Shown piece after piece: positions 22,237 to 33,239 of a stretch of DNA of 64,000 nucleotides; positions within the stretch are counted from its first letter, which is position 1, and every line of letters starts with the position of its first letter. The notes below the pieces were generated by a model. It did not search any database. It worked only from the letters and a program-made list of their open reading frames with translations, and was not told where the DNA came from. Position numbers and translations under genes: made by a program. This stretch comes from Jacaranda mimosifolia (taxonomy: Eukaryota > Streptophyta > Magnoliopsida > Lamiales > Bignoniaceae): positions 48,828,503 through 48,892,502 of the forward strand of contig CM032117.1 of the NCBI GenBank assembly GCA_018894105.1, written 5' to 3'.

Positions 22237-23640
22237 AAACGGGAATACCTCAGGATGTTTTTTTAGATTCAGCTCTTACATCGACCTCTATTCCTAAACA
22301 TGTGGACAAGATATCAAATGTGGGGGTTACTCCAAGTAGTTCTGGTTCATCATCCATTGGAGCTAAGGAACTAGATGAACCCAGAGGGAGTAAGAGAGTT
22401 AGGGTCTTCAAGGATTTTGGAAGTAATTTCATCACTTACAATATTAAGGATGATTCTGTAGCCTTCAAGGATGCTATGGTCTCATCCCAACCTAAGCATT
22501 GGAAGGTAGCTATCAAAAGTGAGATGGAATGGGACATGGGAATTAGTCAATCTACCTCCAGGGTGTACTATGATTGGATGCAAATGGATCTTTAAAAAGC
22601 AACTTAAGTCTGATGGAACTATAGATAAGTTTAAGGTCAGATTAGTTGCCAAAGGTTTTAGACAAAAAAAGGGAATAGACTTCTTTGATACCTATTCCCT
22701 CATTGCTCGGTTGACTACAATCCAGGTGCTTATCACACTGGCTTCCGTATATGATTTTTTGATTCACCGGATGGATGTGAAAACAGTCTTTTGTATGGTG
22801 ATCTCGAGGAGGAGATTTATGTGGATCAGCCTGAGGGATATGTAGCTCTTGGTAACGAGCAAAAGGTTTGCAAGCTTGTTAAATCCCTCTATAGATTGAA
22901 ACAAGCACCTAAGTAATGGCATGAAGAATTTGATAAAACTATTTTATCATTTGGTTTCAACGTAAATGAGAATGATAAGTGCGTTCACTATAAGATTAAA
23001 GGTGATGATTGTATTGTGCTATGCTTATACGTTGATGATATTTTGTTGATTGGTTCTATCATTGAGATTATCAATGAGACAAAATCAAACTTGAAAAATA
23101 AGTTTGAAATGAGGAACATGGGTGAAACTAATGTGACTATTGGACTCAAGTTGATTCGGTCAACTGAGGGTATAACCATTTCTCATCTCATTATGTTGAG
23201 AAGATTATTGAGAAATTTGGTTATAAGGATTGTAGAATCACTAAGATACTATATGATCTTTCTGTAGCTCTTTTTAAGAAGGAAAGTGGTATTCATGTGT
23301 CTTACTTGAGGTATTATCAAATTATTGGGAGCTTGCAATATCTTGCAAATGGCTCAAGACCGAGTATTTCATTCTTAATCTTAAAACAGATAAGGTATAC
23401 AAGTTGTCTGAATAGAACCCATTGGAAGGCTTTGGATAGGGTACTTCGGTATCTTAAGGGCACAACATCACTTGCTCTACATTATGGCAGATTCCCTGCA
23501 GCACTTGAGGGACATAGTGATGCTAATTGGATAGCCAAAAACTTCAGTAGTAATGGGTGTACAGGGTACGTATTTACCTTGGGTGGAGGTGATGTCTCTT
23601 GGAAGTCTACTAAACAGGCTTGGTAACTCGGTCTATATTT
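22233..23640 (+). pseudogene. Copia reverse transcriptase and RNase H, disrupted
   Basis: Pieces in order are a hydrophilic linker (22233-22595); the fingers region with WIFKKQLKSDG and LVAKGFRQKKGIDF (22519-22845); then KSLYRLKQAPK followed by a stop; then the catalytic LYVDDILL (about 23025); then RNase H (23297-23626) with LRYLKGTTSLALHYG and HSDANW. At least four frame changes or stops interrupt it. The polymerase active-site aspartates are preserved. Confidence 0.88.
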
Positions 23641-24416
23641 GAGGCAGAGTTATGTGCTTTAAACATAACTGGAATGAAGGCTGAGTGGCTACATAAGTTG
23701 ATGGTCTAATTACCCATGGTTAGTAAGCCCCTTTTATGCAATCGCAATGCATTGTGATAGCCAAACCACAATTGCAAAGATCAGAAGTTCAAAGTATAAT
23801 CAAAAGACCAAGAGACACATCCAAGCTAGACTAAAGTCTAAAAGAGAGCTTGTGTCTAATAGGGTTGTGATTTTGTTAGATCTAAAGACAATGTGGCCAA
23901 TCCTTTGACCAAAGGACTTGAGTTGTCCATAGTCCAAAATTCCAGGCCACGGATGGGACTGAAAACCCATCAATTACGCATCTGCAATGGCAACCTAACC
24001 TCCGAAGTGGAGATCCCACACAAAATGTTCAAATGGTATAAACAAGTTGTTGAATGTGTCGAAGTGCACCTAACTTGACTGATACTTTAGTATCTGAGTC
24101 TGTCCCTTGGCATACTTAGAATGAAGTCATTTGGCTGTGACTAGAGGAAAAGGGTTATTCCTCGAAAACATTTATGATACAGGATTATGACACATGGTCG
24201 TAATGTGTCAAACCTAAAGATCACTACATAGCCATGCAGCTTATTGTTACCAATGGACGCCACCACATCCAAAGGCCAAATTCAAGGCTTTAATCCATTT
24301 GTCCCTATGTTGGCATAAGTTGGATAACTTAAGTGGTGGTTCAAACCAAAAGGTACTGTTACTGAAAAGAAGTTACAATAATCTTGATAGCACAACACTA
24401 TGGATTTCTAGGGGAT

Positions 24417-25626
24417 TGTTGTAATTGACATTAAATTAATTGGGATTTGTGACTAATTACATGTTTAAGAAGTGGTTTAGCTTTATGGATTGATGCCTAT
24501 TTGGTGCGAATCCGTAGTTGTTGTGGAACCGAGAAGAAGGAAACAAAGTGCAAAAGGTTATGAATGTGGGGAATCCCACATTAGACATGAGACAAATTAT
24601 GGGGGAATAAGTGGGAGTACAAAAGGTTCTTTTGTCTTATACTAGACCACTTATCCTATATTGGAAGTCTTCCCAATGTTATTGCACCTTATATGTCGTT
24701 CAAGTATTGGTGCTTGGTAAAATATCAATTAAGGAACTCATGAAGGTATGCCCACACATGCGCACCGCTGCTGCCATCCGCCCATCCGAGCTCGTGCCTG
24801 GTAAAGTATCAATTAAGGGACTCATGAGAGTGTGTCCACGCAAGCGCGCCACCGCCGCCCCGTCCTAACTCTAGCGATGGGCGTTTAGGCGAATTATCTC
24901 GGGTCTCCAGTTAATCTTTTGCTGAAAATTCTAATTTTATTAAATTTTAAAATTAGATTTAAAAATTCAAAAGTCCAATCTGGTTTTAAGGTTACAAAAC
25001 CGTTTCTGCAGTTACAAAAACTGCTAAAAATGTTTCTGGAGTTATAACTTCATTAAACTTGGTCTAGAATGAACCTGGATAGCTTTCTGACTCTTCTCTC
25101 TTACGTATATATACTTGCTACTGCAGGTAGAATGTAGATAACTTAAAAAACTCTTCTATCCCTTTCATATTTGTCATTACAATATAGTGTTGCCTACCAA
25201 AATTCTGACAACTAAGTGGTGATCGAGGTGAAGCTATTTTGGAGTGCATTAGAAAAGCTTTTAGACTGTCTTATCCTGGATGAGGTTTTGTTGTACCCTT
25301 TGCACTAGTATGAGCAATAATTTCTTCAAGACAAACCATTATCTAGTGATTCAGTCTTAGTTCTGTTACAATACAGAACTTCGAGATAAGTTCTTGGTTT
25401 AAAATACTGACTTAGTTATCCTTGTTCTTATATTCTGAATTGGTTGTTTACTTTTAGTTTATGCATGTTTTAAACTAAATTACAACTGAATTGTTGGAAT
25501 ATATGCTCTATTGTATGCTGGTTTTCTGAAATATTCATTGTATCGTTTTTACAAACACTATCATGTGGTTATAAACTGATTTATAATTCTATTATATATT
25601 GTGTATAATCTATGATATTTCCAACA
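24417..25626 (+). repeat. Copia 3' LTR with internal tandem duplication
   Basis: Partner of the 5' LTR, 56 bp longer. The extra length is a local tandem duplication. A unit beginning 'gcttggtaaaatatcaattaagg' near 24713 recurs as 'gcctggtaaagtatcaattaagg' near 24797, each followed by a 'ctcatga-g-gt' block and a GC-rich segment. The 5' LTR has only one such unit (about 19073-19135). Confidence 0.9.
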
Positions 25627-25823
25627 CAAATCTTATACACTTCAAGTATATGATGTTATGATCATCTAACTTTCTTTGTTTAATACAAGTTCAACTCCAT
25701 CACTTAAAAGTAGATTATACAAATAAGCATATGTTTAATACAAGTTCAACTCCATTATTTAAATGTCAAGTGAACTCCTCCAATGGCTTCGACCGCAACT
25801 CTTAACCTATCACTCAATTGGAG

Positions 25824-25831
25824 GACAATAT
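25824..25831. other. 8-bp target duplication GACAATAT (left)
   Basis: Identical to 26627-26634 on the other side of the hAT-like element. Confidence 0.85.
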
Positions 25832-26626
25832 TAGACTTGGCAAAATCTTGCCATAGCCGCGGGTACCCAAAAAATACGGGTAATGAACCTTAGATTTTCA
25901 ACCTAATAAAATGTGGATAATTTTACTCATACCCAAATTATCCACATTTTTTGGCCCAACCCATGGGTACCCACGGGTTATCAGTATATATATTTATGTT
26001 TTTTAAATTTTAATCTAACTTCTAATTTTTAGATTTTACAAATAAAAAGATTACAACAAACTACTACCCTAAAGCAATACCCTAAATACAAAATAGTGTA
26101 TAATAAAAAACCCTTCTCAAATAGCAATCATAAATAATTTATTGTGCATATTTTCATGGATGTAACACCTTCTTATACAAAGACAACAATGTTTGAGTGA
26201 TATTTAAACTTTTAATTCAAAATTTTTTTGGCATGTAGTGAAATTTTAAATTTTAAATTTGAACTTTTAAATGTAATGTACTTTAAATTTGATGGATTTT
26301 GAATACTTATGTTGTAAATGTTAAACTACAATGTTATTAATATGCTTTAAGAACTTGTTCAATTTAATAAATTCGTCGTCTTTTTTTTTTTTTTAGTTTT
26401 ATTTAGTTAATATTTTAATAACATCATGTAAGTTGCAAGGTGGATATTACTTTACTTTTAAATATTAAAAAATAAAAATTTATTACGGGTACCGTGAGTT
26501 ACCCATTGCCCATCCTCATGGGTAATGGGTCCACTATTTTGTACATAATACAAAACGGGTAAATTTGCTCTCAACCTGTCATTACCCATCATTGAGTTAC
26601 TCATGGGTACCCAATTGCTAGATCTA
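25832..26626. mobile_element. Non-autonomous hAT-like element with 8-bp TSD
   Basis: The 795-bp element begins TAGACTTGGCAAAA and ends with the complement of TAGATCTAGCAATT, giving short imperfect inverted repeats. Both ends are rich in GGGTACCC and ATGGGTAA motifs. The perfect 8-bp duplication GACAATAT on the two sides is the hallmark length of hAT transposition. It has no transposase frame. It sits inside the decayed copia protease region. Confidence 0.8.
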
Positions 26627-27149
26627 GACAATATCCTCTTTATGAAATGGTTTCTTGCTTCTCATCACCGCAACTCATTGAATAGATGAGAACTATAAGT
26701 ATGATTTAATACCTATGAAGCATAATGAAATAAAGGATTAGTTTCAACAATAAACATACTATTTTTGGGAAGTGCAACAATGTATTCGTCATCATTCCTC
26801 TTCCATTATACTAATTTCTTATAGTGGAAGCACAATGCATTTTTATGATTAGCTTTCTTTCTTTCTTTTTCTTTTTCTTTTTTCTTTTTTTTCTTTTTTT
26901 TTTTAACTCTTCCTGAAGCCTTCAATGATTGATTTCCCTTAGAAGAACTCTTCTTCTCTCCTTCCTTGGATTTTTAGCATAGAATGAGGATAATTAGAGC
27001 CTTTCCTTTATCATAGTTGTGTCGTTTTTAAGAATATTAATAAATTCATTCACTGAAATATCCATATTATACATATTAAAGTTCATAAAAAATTGATTCA
27101 ATAAGTTAGGTAATGGTACTAAGATCAAATCTACAGAAAAGCTTAGGTT

Positions 27150-28705
27150 GTGATTGCTTGTGAAAAAATGCCTTATTTTCCATGTTTGTGAGATTTTGGG
27201 GTTGTTTTGGTGTTTTAGAGATATGAAAATGGAAAATGAAGTCGTGTTGGTTGTGAGATAAAGTGTAATAATTATGGTGATGCATGGGTTGATGTGATAC
27301 GAGTTTGTGATTGATTATGAGATTGTTTGAGAGATGGATTTTTTATGAGTTTTTATTTTTTGGTTTGTTTTGGATTGAGAATATTTTTAAAAAAAATAAT
27401 ACATAAATTTAATAATTTGTATTTTTATGGTTATTGTTTAAAAATGGACATTGAATTAATTTATTGATTTAGTAATATATATTTCTTAGTAGTAAAAGAA
27501 CATTTTTTTTGTGTGTGTGTGTTTTGTCAAATTCATTTGAGCAAATTATTCATTAATTGGATTAGTTGAATTTGGTTGCAAATTATTTATTAATCGAATT
27601 ATATATAATTTTTAATTAATTTAGTAATATATATTTTAGTTGAAGAATTTTTGCATTTGAGAAGTTTTAATTAAAATACTTGGATTTCTTCATATAAAAT
27701 GTTTTTTAAATTTTAATTTTATAATTTATTTTTGGGTAAATAATTTACTCAAAAAATTATATTTTTTCTGGAAAAATAAATTATATAGGCCAAAATTCTT
27801 TTCCATCACTTAGTGTAAAATAATTTTAATGAAAATGAAATTAGTCTTGTGTGTTAAATTTCAAAATAAAATTTTGAATAATATAAATAAGAGAAAAGGT
27901 GATTCAATATTTTACTAAAAAAAATCAAAACAATAAATTTTCATTTATTTAAGTAAATCATTGCTATATAAGGTAATTGATTGATGAGGCAATTTATTTT
28001 AAAAGTGAAGCACATATCAAATTTTGCAAAGATTTTACTCAATAAAAATTGATATGATATAAAATCATTGTTGCCATACAGTCCTATAACAAAATTTCCA
28101 ACATATTTGAGTGACAAGTTAATATTATTTACTAATGTAATTTTGCTAACCCTAATACAAAGAAATCATTAGAAAGGTCCATCTTTGGGCTTAACATGAA
28201 TGTACATGGTGTGTCATATTAAAAGAGATGAATTTAAAAAACCATGATAATGCAATTTTATAGTCATTTCTACTTATTCAGTATGCATTTATTATTATGA
28301 TGTAGAGATTTGAGAAATTAATTATTATAATTCTTTTGAAATTAATAAATTTCTAAATTATAATAATTATGTGATATGATTTAATGACTTCGCGAAATAA
28401 GTTTTAAATCTTACAGTTTAATAAAGTGGACCACCAAAACATGAAAAGTGAAGATTGCCATCGAATAGGCATAGAAAGCCATGAAATGAAATAGCAAAAT
28501 TAGCTAAAGCCTAAAAGTTAGTTAAAATAAAGCTGGGTCTTAGGGGGAGGGGGGGGGAGAGGAGAAGTGGGATTTACTAAACAATACTTTTGAATTTTTG
28601 CCTCAGAAACAATTTGACTGCTTTGTCCCCAAAGATCAAGGCTGGTCTCATAAGCAAACACGTCTTTGAGACGCGAGATGTGGGATTGCTTTCACAAGCA
28701 ATCGC
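27150..28705. mobile_element. Inverted-repeat element inside copia gag
   Basis: The left tip GTGATTGCTTGTGAAA and right tip TTTCACAAGCAATCGC are near-perfect inverse complements. The copia gag reading (minus strand) stops at one tip and resumes at the other, which defines an insertion of about 1.56 kb. The interior is AT-rich, with a G-run at about 28540-28556, and lacks a recognisable transposase. No target duplication was found, so the class is unknown. Confidence 0.55.
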
Positions 28706-29000
28706 AGTGTTATTGTCCAGGATCACACTAAGACTAGTAAACATTTTGATGATGTCCCATCATCTTAAGTTTATGATGTGGGACACTAGATTCTTGGACA
28801 TTCTTTTCCGAATGAGTGCCTTAGAGGCCTCAAACCTCTCGTGCCTATCTTGTACCAAAAACAACTTTTCTAAGTCTAAGTGGATCTCATCACATGTTGT
28901 GTGCATATTTATGTTGCCTTTGCAACTCATTTGACATTATTGGCATCATAAACAACACATTTAGAGGTAAGCACATATGTCAGTCTCTTGGAGTTGAGAA

Positions 29001-32000
29001 TAATTTTTAAGTTTCTATTACAATCTTGATAGTTAGGTATGGTAATCTTATTGTTTTCAAGAATACTAGTAAGTGGATTTTTAACCATCTTGGTTTCAAG
29101 AATCTATAAAATGCGAAGAAGAGCATGAAGCATCCATTAATCAATATTTTAGATATTGCATGATTTTTAATCATAAATACCTCACACTATTTTTTTGAGT
29201 CTCATAACCTCATATAAAATTTTAAAAAATCATGTTTACTGGTAAGTTTGGAATTCAAAATGGTTTGTAGAGCCTATGTATAAACCATAAAGTAGAGAAC
29301 TCTTTGTCAATTGAATCTCATGCAACTATTAGGATATTTTGCCTTATTTTTTTATACAGACCTACAACTCATAATTATCTATATTGCTCTATGTTAAGTT
29401 AGGATTATCTATTATTACGAAAAAAAATCAGCCATGAACATCCACGACTTATGGCTAATGTCGTAACCAAACTGTCTCTAAGTACATCTCTATAAAAGTA
29501 GTAATCATAGTTTTCCACTATAATATATCCCATAACTCGTGACTAATACATTAGTGTCTCATGAACACACTTATTGGTGGAGCACATGGATAATTAAACC
29601 TAGTTTTACTTTGTCCATTTCACTTTAATATTATGGTACTTAGTCTTTCTAAATTGGATTTTTTTTATTGGAAGACCTCATTGTTTTTATTTATTTAGGT
29701 TTCATCTTAAAAATTCATCACATGCATAACAAGATAAAACTATAAAAAAGTTAAGTTAGTCTAGTATGCCTAATGCCTCTACTAGTATGGATAATTATAA
29801 GTTATTCCAAGCAATACAAATAGGGAAATTAGTGAATCAAATTGATCAATCCAAATGTGAGAATTTTATGATAATAGGTATTGTTTCTTACATATATGCA
29901 TCCCAAGTATATCTTTAAGCCTTCAAGTCCTCTAAAATCACCATAATCTTCCTGTAATATCCACAAGAACCCAAAAAAAAAAATCTCAATAACCTAATAC
30001 CTACTCTAACTATAATACCAAACATAGAAATTTTTAAATAAACTTGATGAAGAGAGCTACATATGGGGAACAGGAAGTTTAAATTGAGAGACTTCAAGAG
30101 AAAAGGGGGGACCTGCAACCCATATTTAATTACAAATTTATTCAACTAAATTGGATTAAAACTAAACTAGATATAGGTTTAAGGCTCCATGATCATCCAT
30201 TAATTTGTACGTCCATATAACATATATGTATGAAACTTAAACTTACCATAAATTTAGTTTAATTGTTATCTCATAAATACATATTAAGAATTTAAATCAT
30301 TTGTCCCATATACAGCTAAGATTTTCTAATCTAAGCAAAACTTTTACGATTTATTTAAAATCAAAATTAATTGCCTTGAACTATTCAACACACCTTAGGC
30401 TAAATGTGAAGCACTTGCATGAGAAAGATAAGTCTATTCCCAACCAAAACATCATACACAAGGCTTCCATATGGTCAAAATTGAGATGTTGCTGCCAGCG
30501 ACATCTCCGGTACACCAGTGATGCTAGGGGTGGTAGCATGGTGGCATTGCCACCAAAGGCCACCTCCTAATTCATCATTTTTTTCTTTCAATTTTTCTTC
30601 TTATTTTATGGTATTCTTGGTGTTCCAAACACCAAAAAACAACTCAGTGATATTCAAATCAATTTTCAAAATGATCAAATTAACAAATTGTGCAAATAAT
30701 GACTAATCATTCCAAACAAATAAACTGCTTAAATCAATAGTTAATCACATATATTGATCCAATTTCATGAATCACCAACATAAATATGATGCCGACTTAT
30801 TTTATAAATCAAAATATTGCATACACATTATTGCAAACACATGGGAAAAATTAAAAATTTAATCCAATTATAAAAGAAAAATATAATGATACATTGAACA
30901 CTTTCAATGTTGCATCTAGGACTCTACTCGACATTGGATCTTTTATGCCAAAATATATATGTGTGTGTATATATATATATATGAATATGAGATGTGTAAT
31001 TTTTTATTTTTCAAGATTCACAAGATATTGATACATCAACTCTTGCAAGATGAAACTCCTATCATCAAAGGCCCAACAACGGAGTTATAAAGTTATCACC
31101 TCATCCACACCATAAAACATGGAATAAGCACCAAAAGCTACTCAAAGTGTGTGGAGTAGAGAAAAAAGTTTAGTAATCATTTTAATTGGACCTCATAGTC
31201 TCCTTATTGGAGTACAAACTACTGAGCTAATTTTGGTAAATAAAATACTCTTGTGGATATAATTTTATTCTAATTAATGTACTTTGTTTATCAAAGTATT
31301 AGCCATTTTCATCTTGTGCAACAAATTATCTGAGTGTCATGCATTTGGATGAAACTTGTAGATTTAGATACGGGACTTGGTTGTGCATCATCAGAGGGTC
31401 ATCACGAACTAAGTCTTTAAAGTTTGGTTTTAAATTCTTTCAAGTCGTAGAATTTGATGAGATATGGCACCAATAATTTTGGTTAGACTTGTACGAGTAT
31501 TACAAGCTCCAATATTTGGAAGATGCCCCATTTCATGTGTGGTCGACATTGGAGCTTGTATGCAAAATAGGTCCTTGTAAGAGAATAAGTTCATTGAAAG
31601 ATCCTACCTAAGAGAATTTGATCTAGGTGTGAGAATCACCAATTAGTATGAATATTCTTTTTGCTTATGGTAGAGCATATAATTAGTCCATACGTTTGGG
31701 GTTCTATGGTGGCCTTGTGCAATAGCTTCTTATGCTTTGATATATTTTTCAATCTAAGTGACAAGTTATATGGGATTTTGTGTCGGATAATCATCCTATA
31801 TCGGAGGTTATGAGAATCAATAGAAGATTTATTACTAATCCGAAGATAATAAGATAATTACCCTATATTTTCCATAGTGGTGGTTTGGAATATCATTGTG
31901 CAAGGTTTTATGTAACACTCAAGAAAAGTCATAAGTAGGTCACAATCAAACCAACGTCATTACGAATGCATACATAGTTACCAAGACAACAGGTTGATTG

Positions 32001-32179
32001 GTATAATTTCTAAATTGTAAGAATCATTTTTTTGTAATCATTATTTTTGTAATCATACAAGCCCAGGCCAAGCCCAATTTTTTTATGGCACTAAGTTCAT
32101 GAACGATGGGAATTAAGTTAAAATTTGGGCTTGGGTTGGAAGGAAATAAGTAAAAAAATTGAGGGTATTTTTGGCGAAA
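29001..32179. other. Intergenic DNA, nothing recognised
   Basis: No gene or element could be supported across this stretch. Short frames at 29915-30145 and 30301-30706 lack recognisable motifs. A TA microsatellite lies near 30968-30982. It may hold the 5' LTR of the older copia, unrecognised because only one copy remains. Confidence 0.4.
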
Positions 32180-32398
32180 TATATAAAAATTGGGATTTTA
32201 GTAATATACTATTGGTTCGATTTGGTTTGGTTCGATTTTGACCTTGCCAACCAAAATCGAACCAAACCGTTCGGTTTTTCAAATTTTAAACCAAAAAAAA
32301 ATCAATTAAATCGGTTTTTTTTTATTTTATCGATTTTTGGTTTTTTGGCCGGTTTAATCGATTTTGTTCAGGTTGGTTTGGTTTTGAACACCCCTAAT
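32180..32398. repeat. hAT-like repeat of GGTTCGGTTT type
   Basis: The right edge 'gaacacccctaatca', read on the minus strand, starts TAGGGGTGTTCAAAACC, the usual terminus of non-autonomous hAT repeats built of alternating 'ggtttggttcgattt' and 'aaccgaacc' motifs. The left terminus was not identified. Confidence 0.45.
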
Positions 32399-32965
32399 CA
32401 AGAGATAGGACAACAAAAGGACCATATTTGCATCTCTTAAGCAAAAATGTTTATACGTGTGCTTCAATAATTTGGATGAGCCACATGGGCATGTTCCTAG
32501 ACATCGACCACAAAGAATGAGTAGTTTTCAATTAAAGGAGTTTAACTAAAGAGAGGTTAGTTAAAGAAGTTTAATAAATTAAAAGAACAAATTAAAAGAA
32601 TTATTTAAATTATTCATCATATTAGAAGAAGTTATGCCCCTATGGCCGTTGATTGATAAATCTAAGAGATCACAAATAAAATATAGTGAAGCCTATGTCC
32701 ACTTTAAGGATTTATCTAATTATTATATTAGAAAAATTAATTATAAATTAATTCAACTAGAGGAATTAAATTGATTAATCAAACAAGAAGAGTTTTATTT
32801 AATTGGATCTATGAGATGGAGCTAGCCTTAATTGAAAATTGATTGATTGGACCAATTAATTAATTAGGCTTTAGGATTAATGGCATACCAAAAAAAGAAA
32901 AAGTTAGGCCTTTCGTCAACCCTCCCACGTAGTTTTAGAGTAATTTCATTGAAAAAATACATTGT

Positions 32966-33083
32966 TTGGCGCAATTTCTGTGTTTTGAGTTATTCTAGCT
33001 TCTTCTTCTTCTTCTTCTTCTTCTTATTATTATTATTATTATTGGCGCAATTTCTGTGTTTTGAGTTATTCTAGCTTCTTCTT

Positions 33084-33151
<68 letters not shown>
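32966..33151. repeat. Duplicated compound microsatellite (TTC)n(TTA)n
   Basis: A unit made of a 38-bp unique lead (starting ttggcgcaatttctg), a TTC run and a TTA run occurs twice in tandem, at 32966-33041 and 33042-33151. The second has longer TTC and TTA arrays. Confidence 0.9.
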
Positions 33152-33152
<1 letters not shown>

Positions 33153-33239
33153 TTTGGTCTTTGTTCATATTTTTGGTCTTTGTTCATTCTTATGTTTTTA
33201 TAATCATACTTTGGATTCGAGACTAAGCTTAAGGTAAGT

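Larger units (their letters stand above)
18776..25626 (+). mobile_element. Full-length Ty1/copia LTR retrotransposon, coding-dead
   Basis: Two direct LTRs (1154 and 1210 bp), each starting TGTTGTAA and ending TTTCCAACA, enclose gag, protease, integrase, reverse transcriptase and RNase H in copia order. A 5-bp target duplication CAAAT brackets the whole. A purine tract (AGGGGAT) precedes the 3' LTR. The two LTRs differ at very roughly one site in ten over the first 250 bp by eye, mostly transitions, so the insertion is old. All ORFs carry stops or shifts, so any movement would need helper proteins. No convincing primer-binding site follows the 5' LTR. Confidence 0.93.
25627..29000 (-). mobile_element. 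Older minus-strand Ty1/copia, split by three insertions
   Basis: Minus-strand reading from about 29000 downward gives a copia gag (NELQRQHKYAH and ERFEASKAL near 28930-28850). It is interrupted at 28705 and resumes at about 27145 with VDLILVPLPNLLNQFF and ISVNEFINIL. A degenerate zinc knuckle and protease part follow (26880-26650), broken at 26627 by a hAT-like element. The reading resumes below 25823 with RVAVEAIGGVHLTF, the segment after protease, and is cut at 25627 by the younger copia. No LTRs were recognised. The coding sense is clear although every frame is decayed. Confidence 0.65.

Noticed and set aside
28590..28934. A 114-codon plus-strand open frame
   Set aside because: The minus strand of the same segment reads as copia gag, and the frame also crosses the tip of the inverted-repeat element. 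It is a chance frame.
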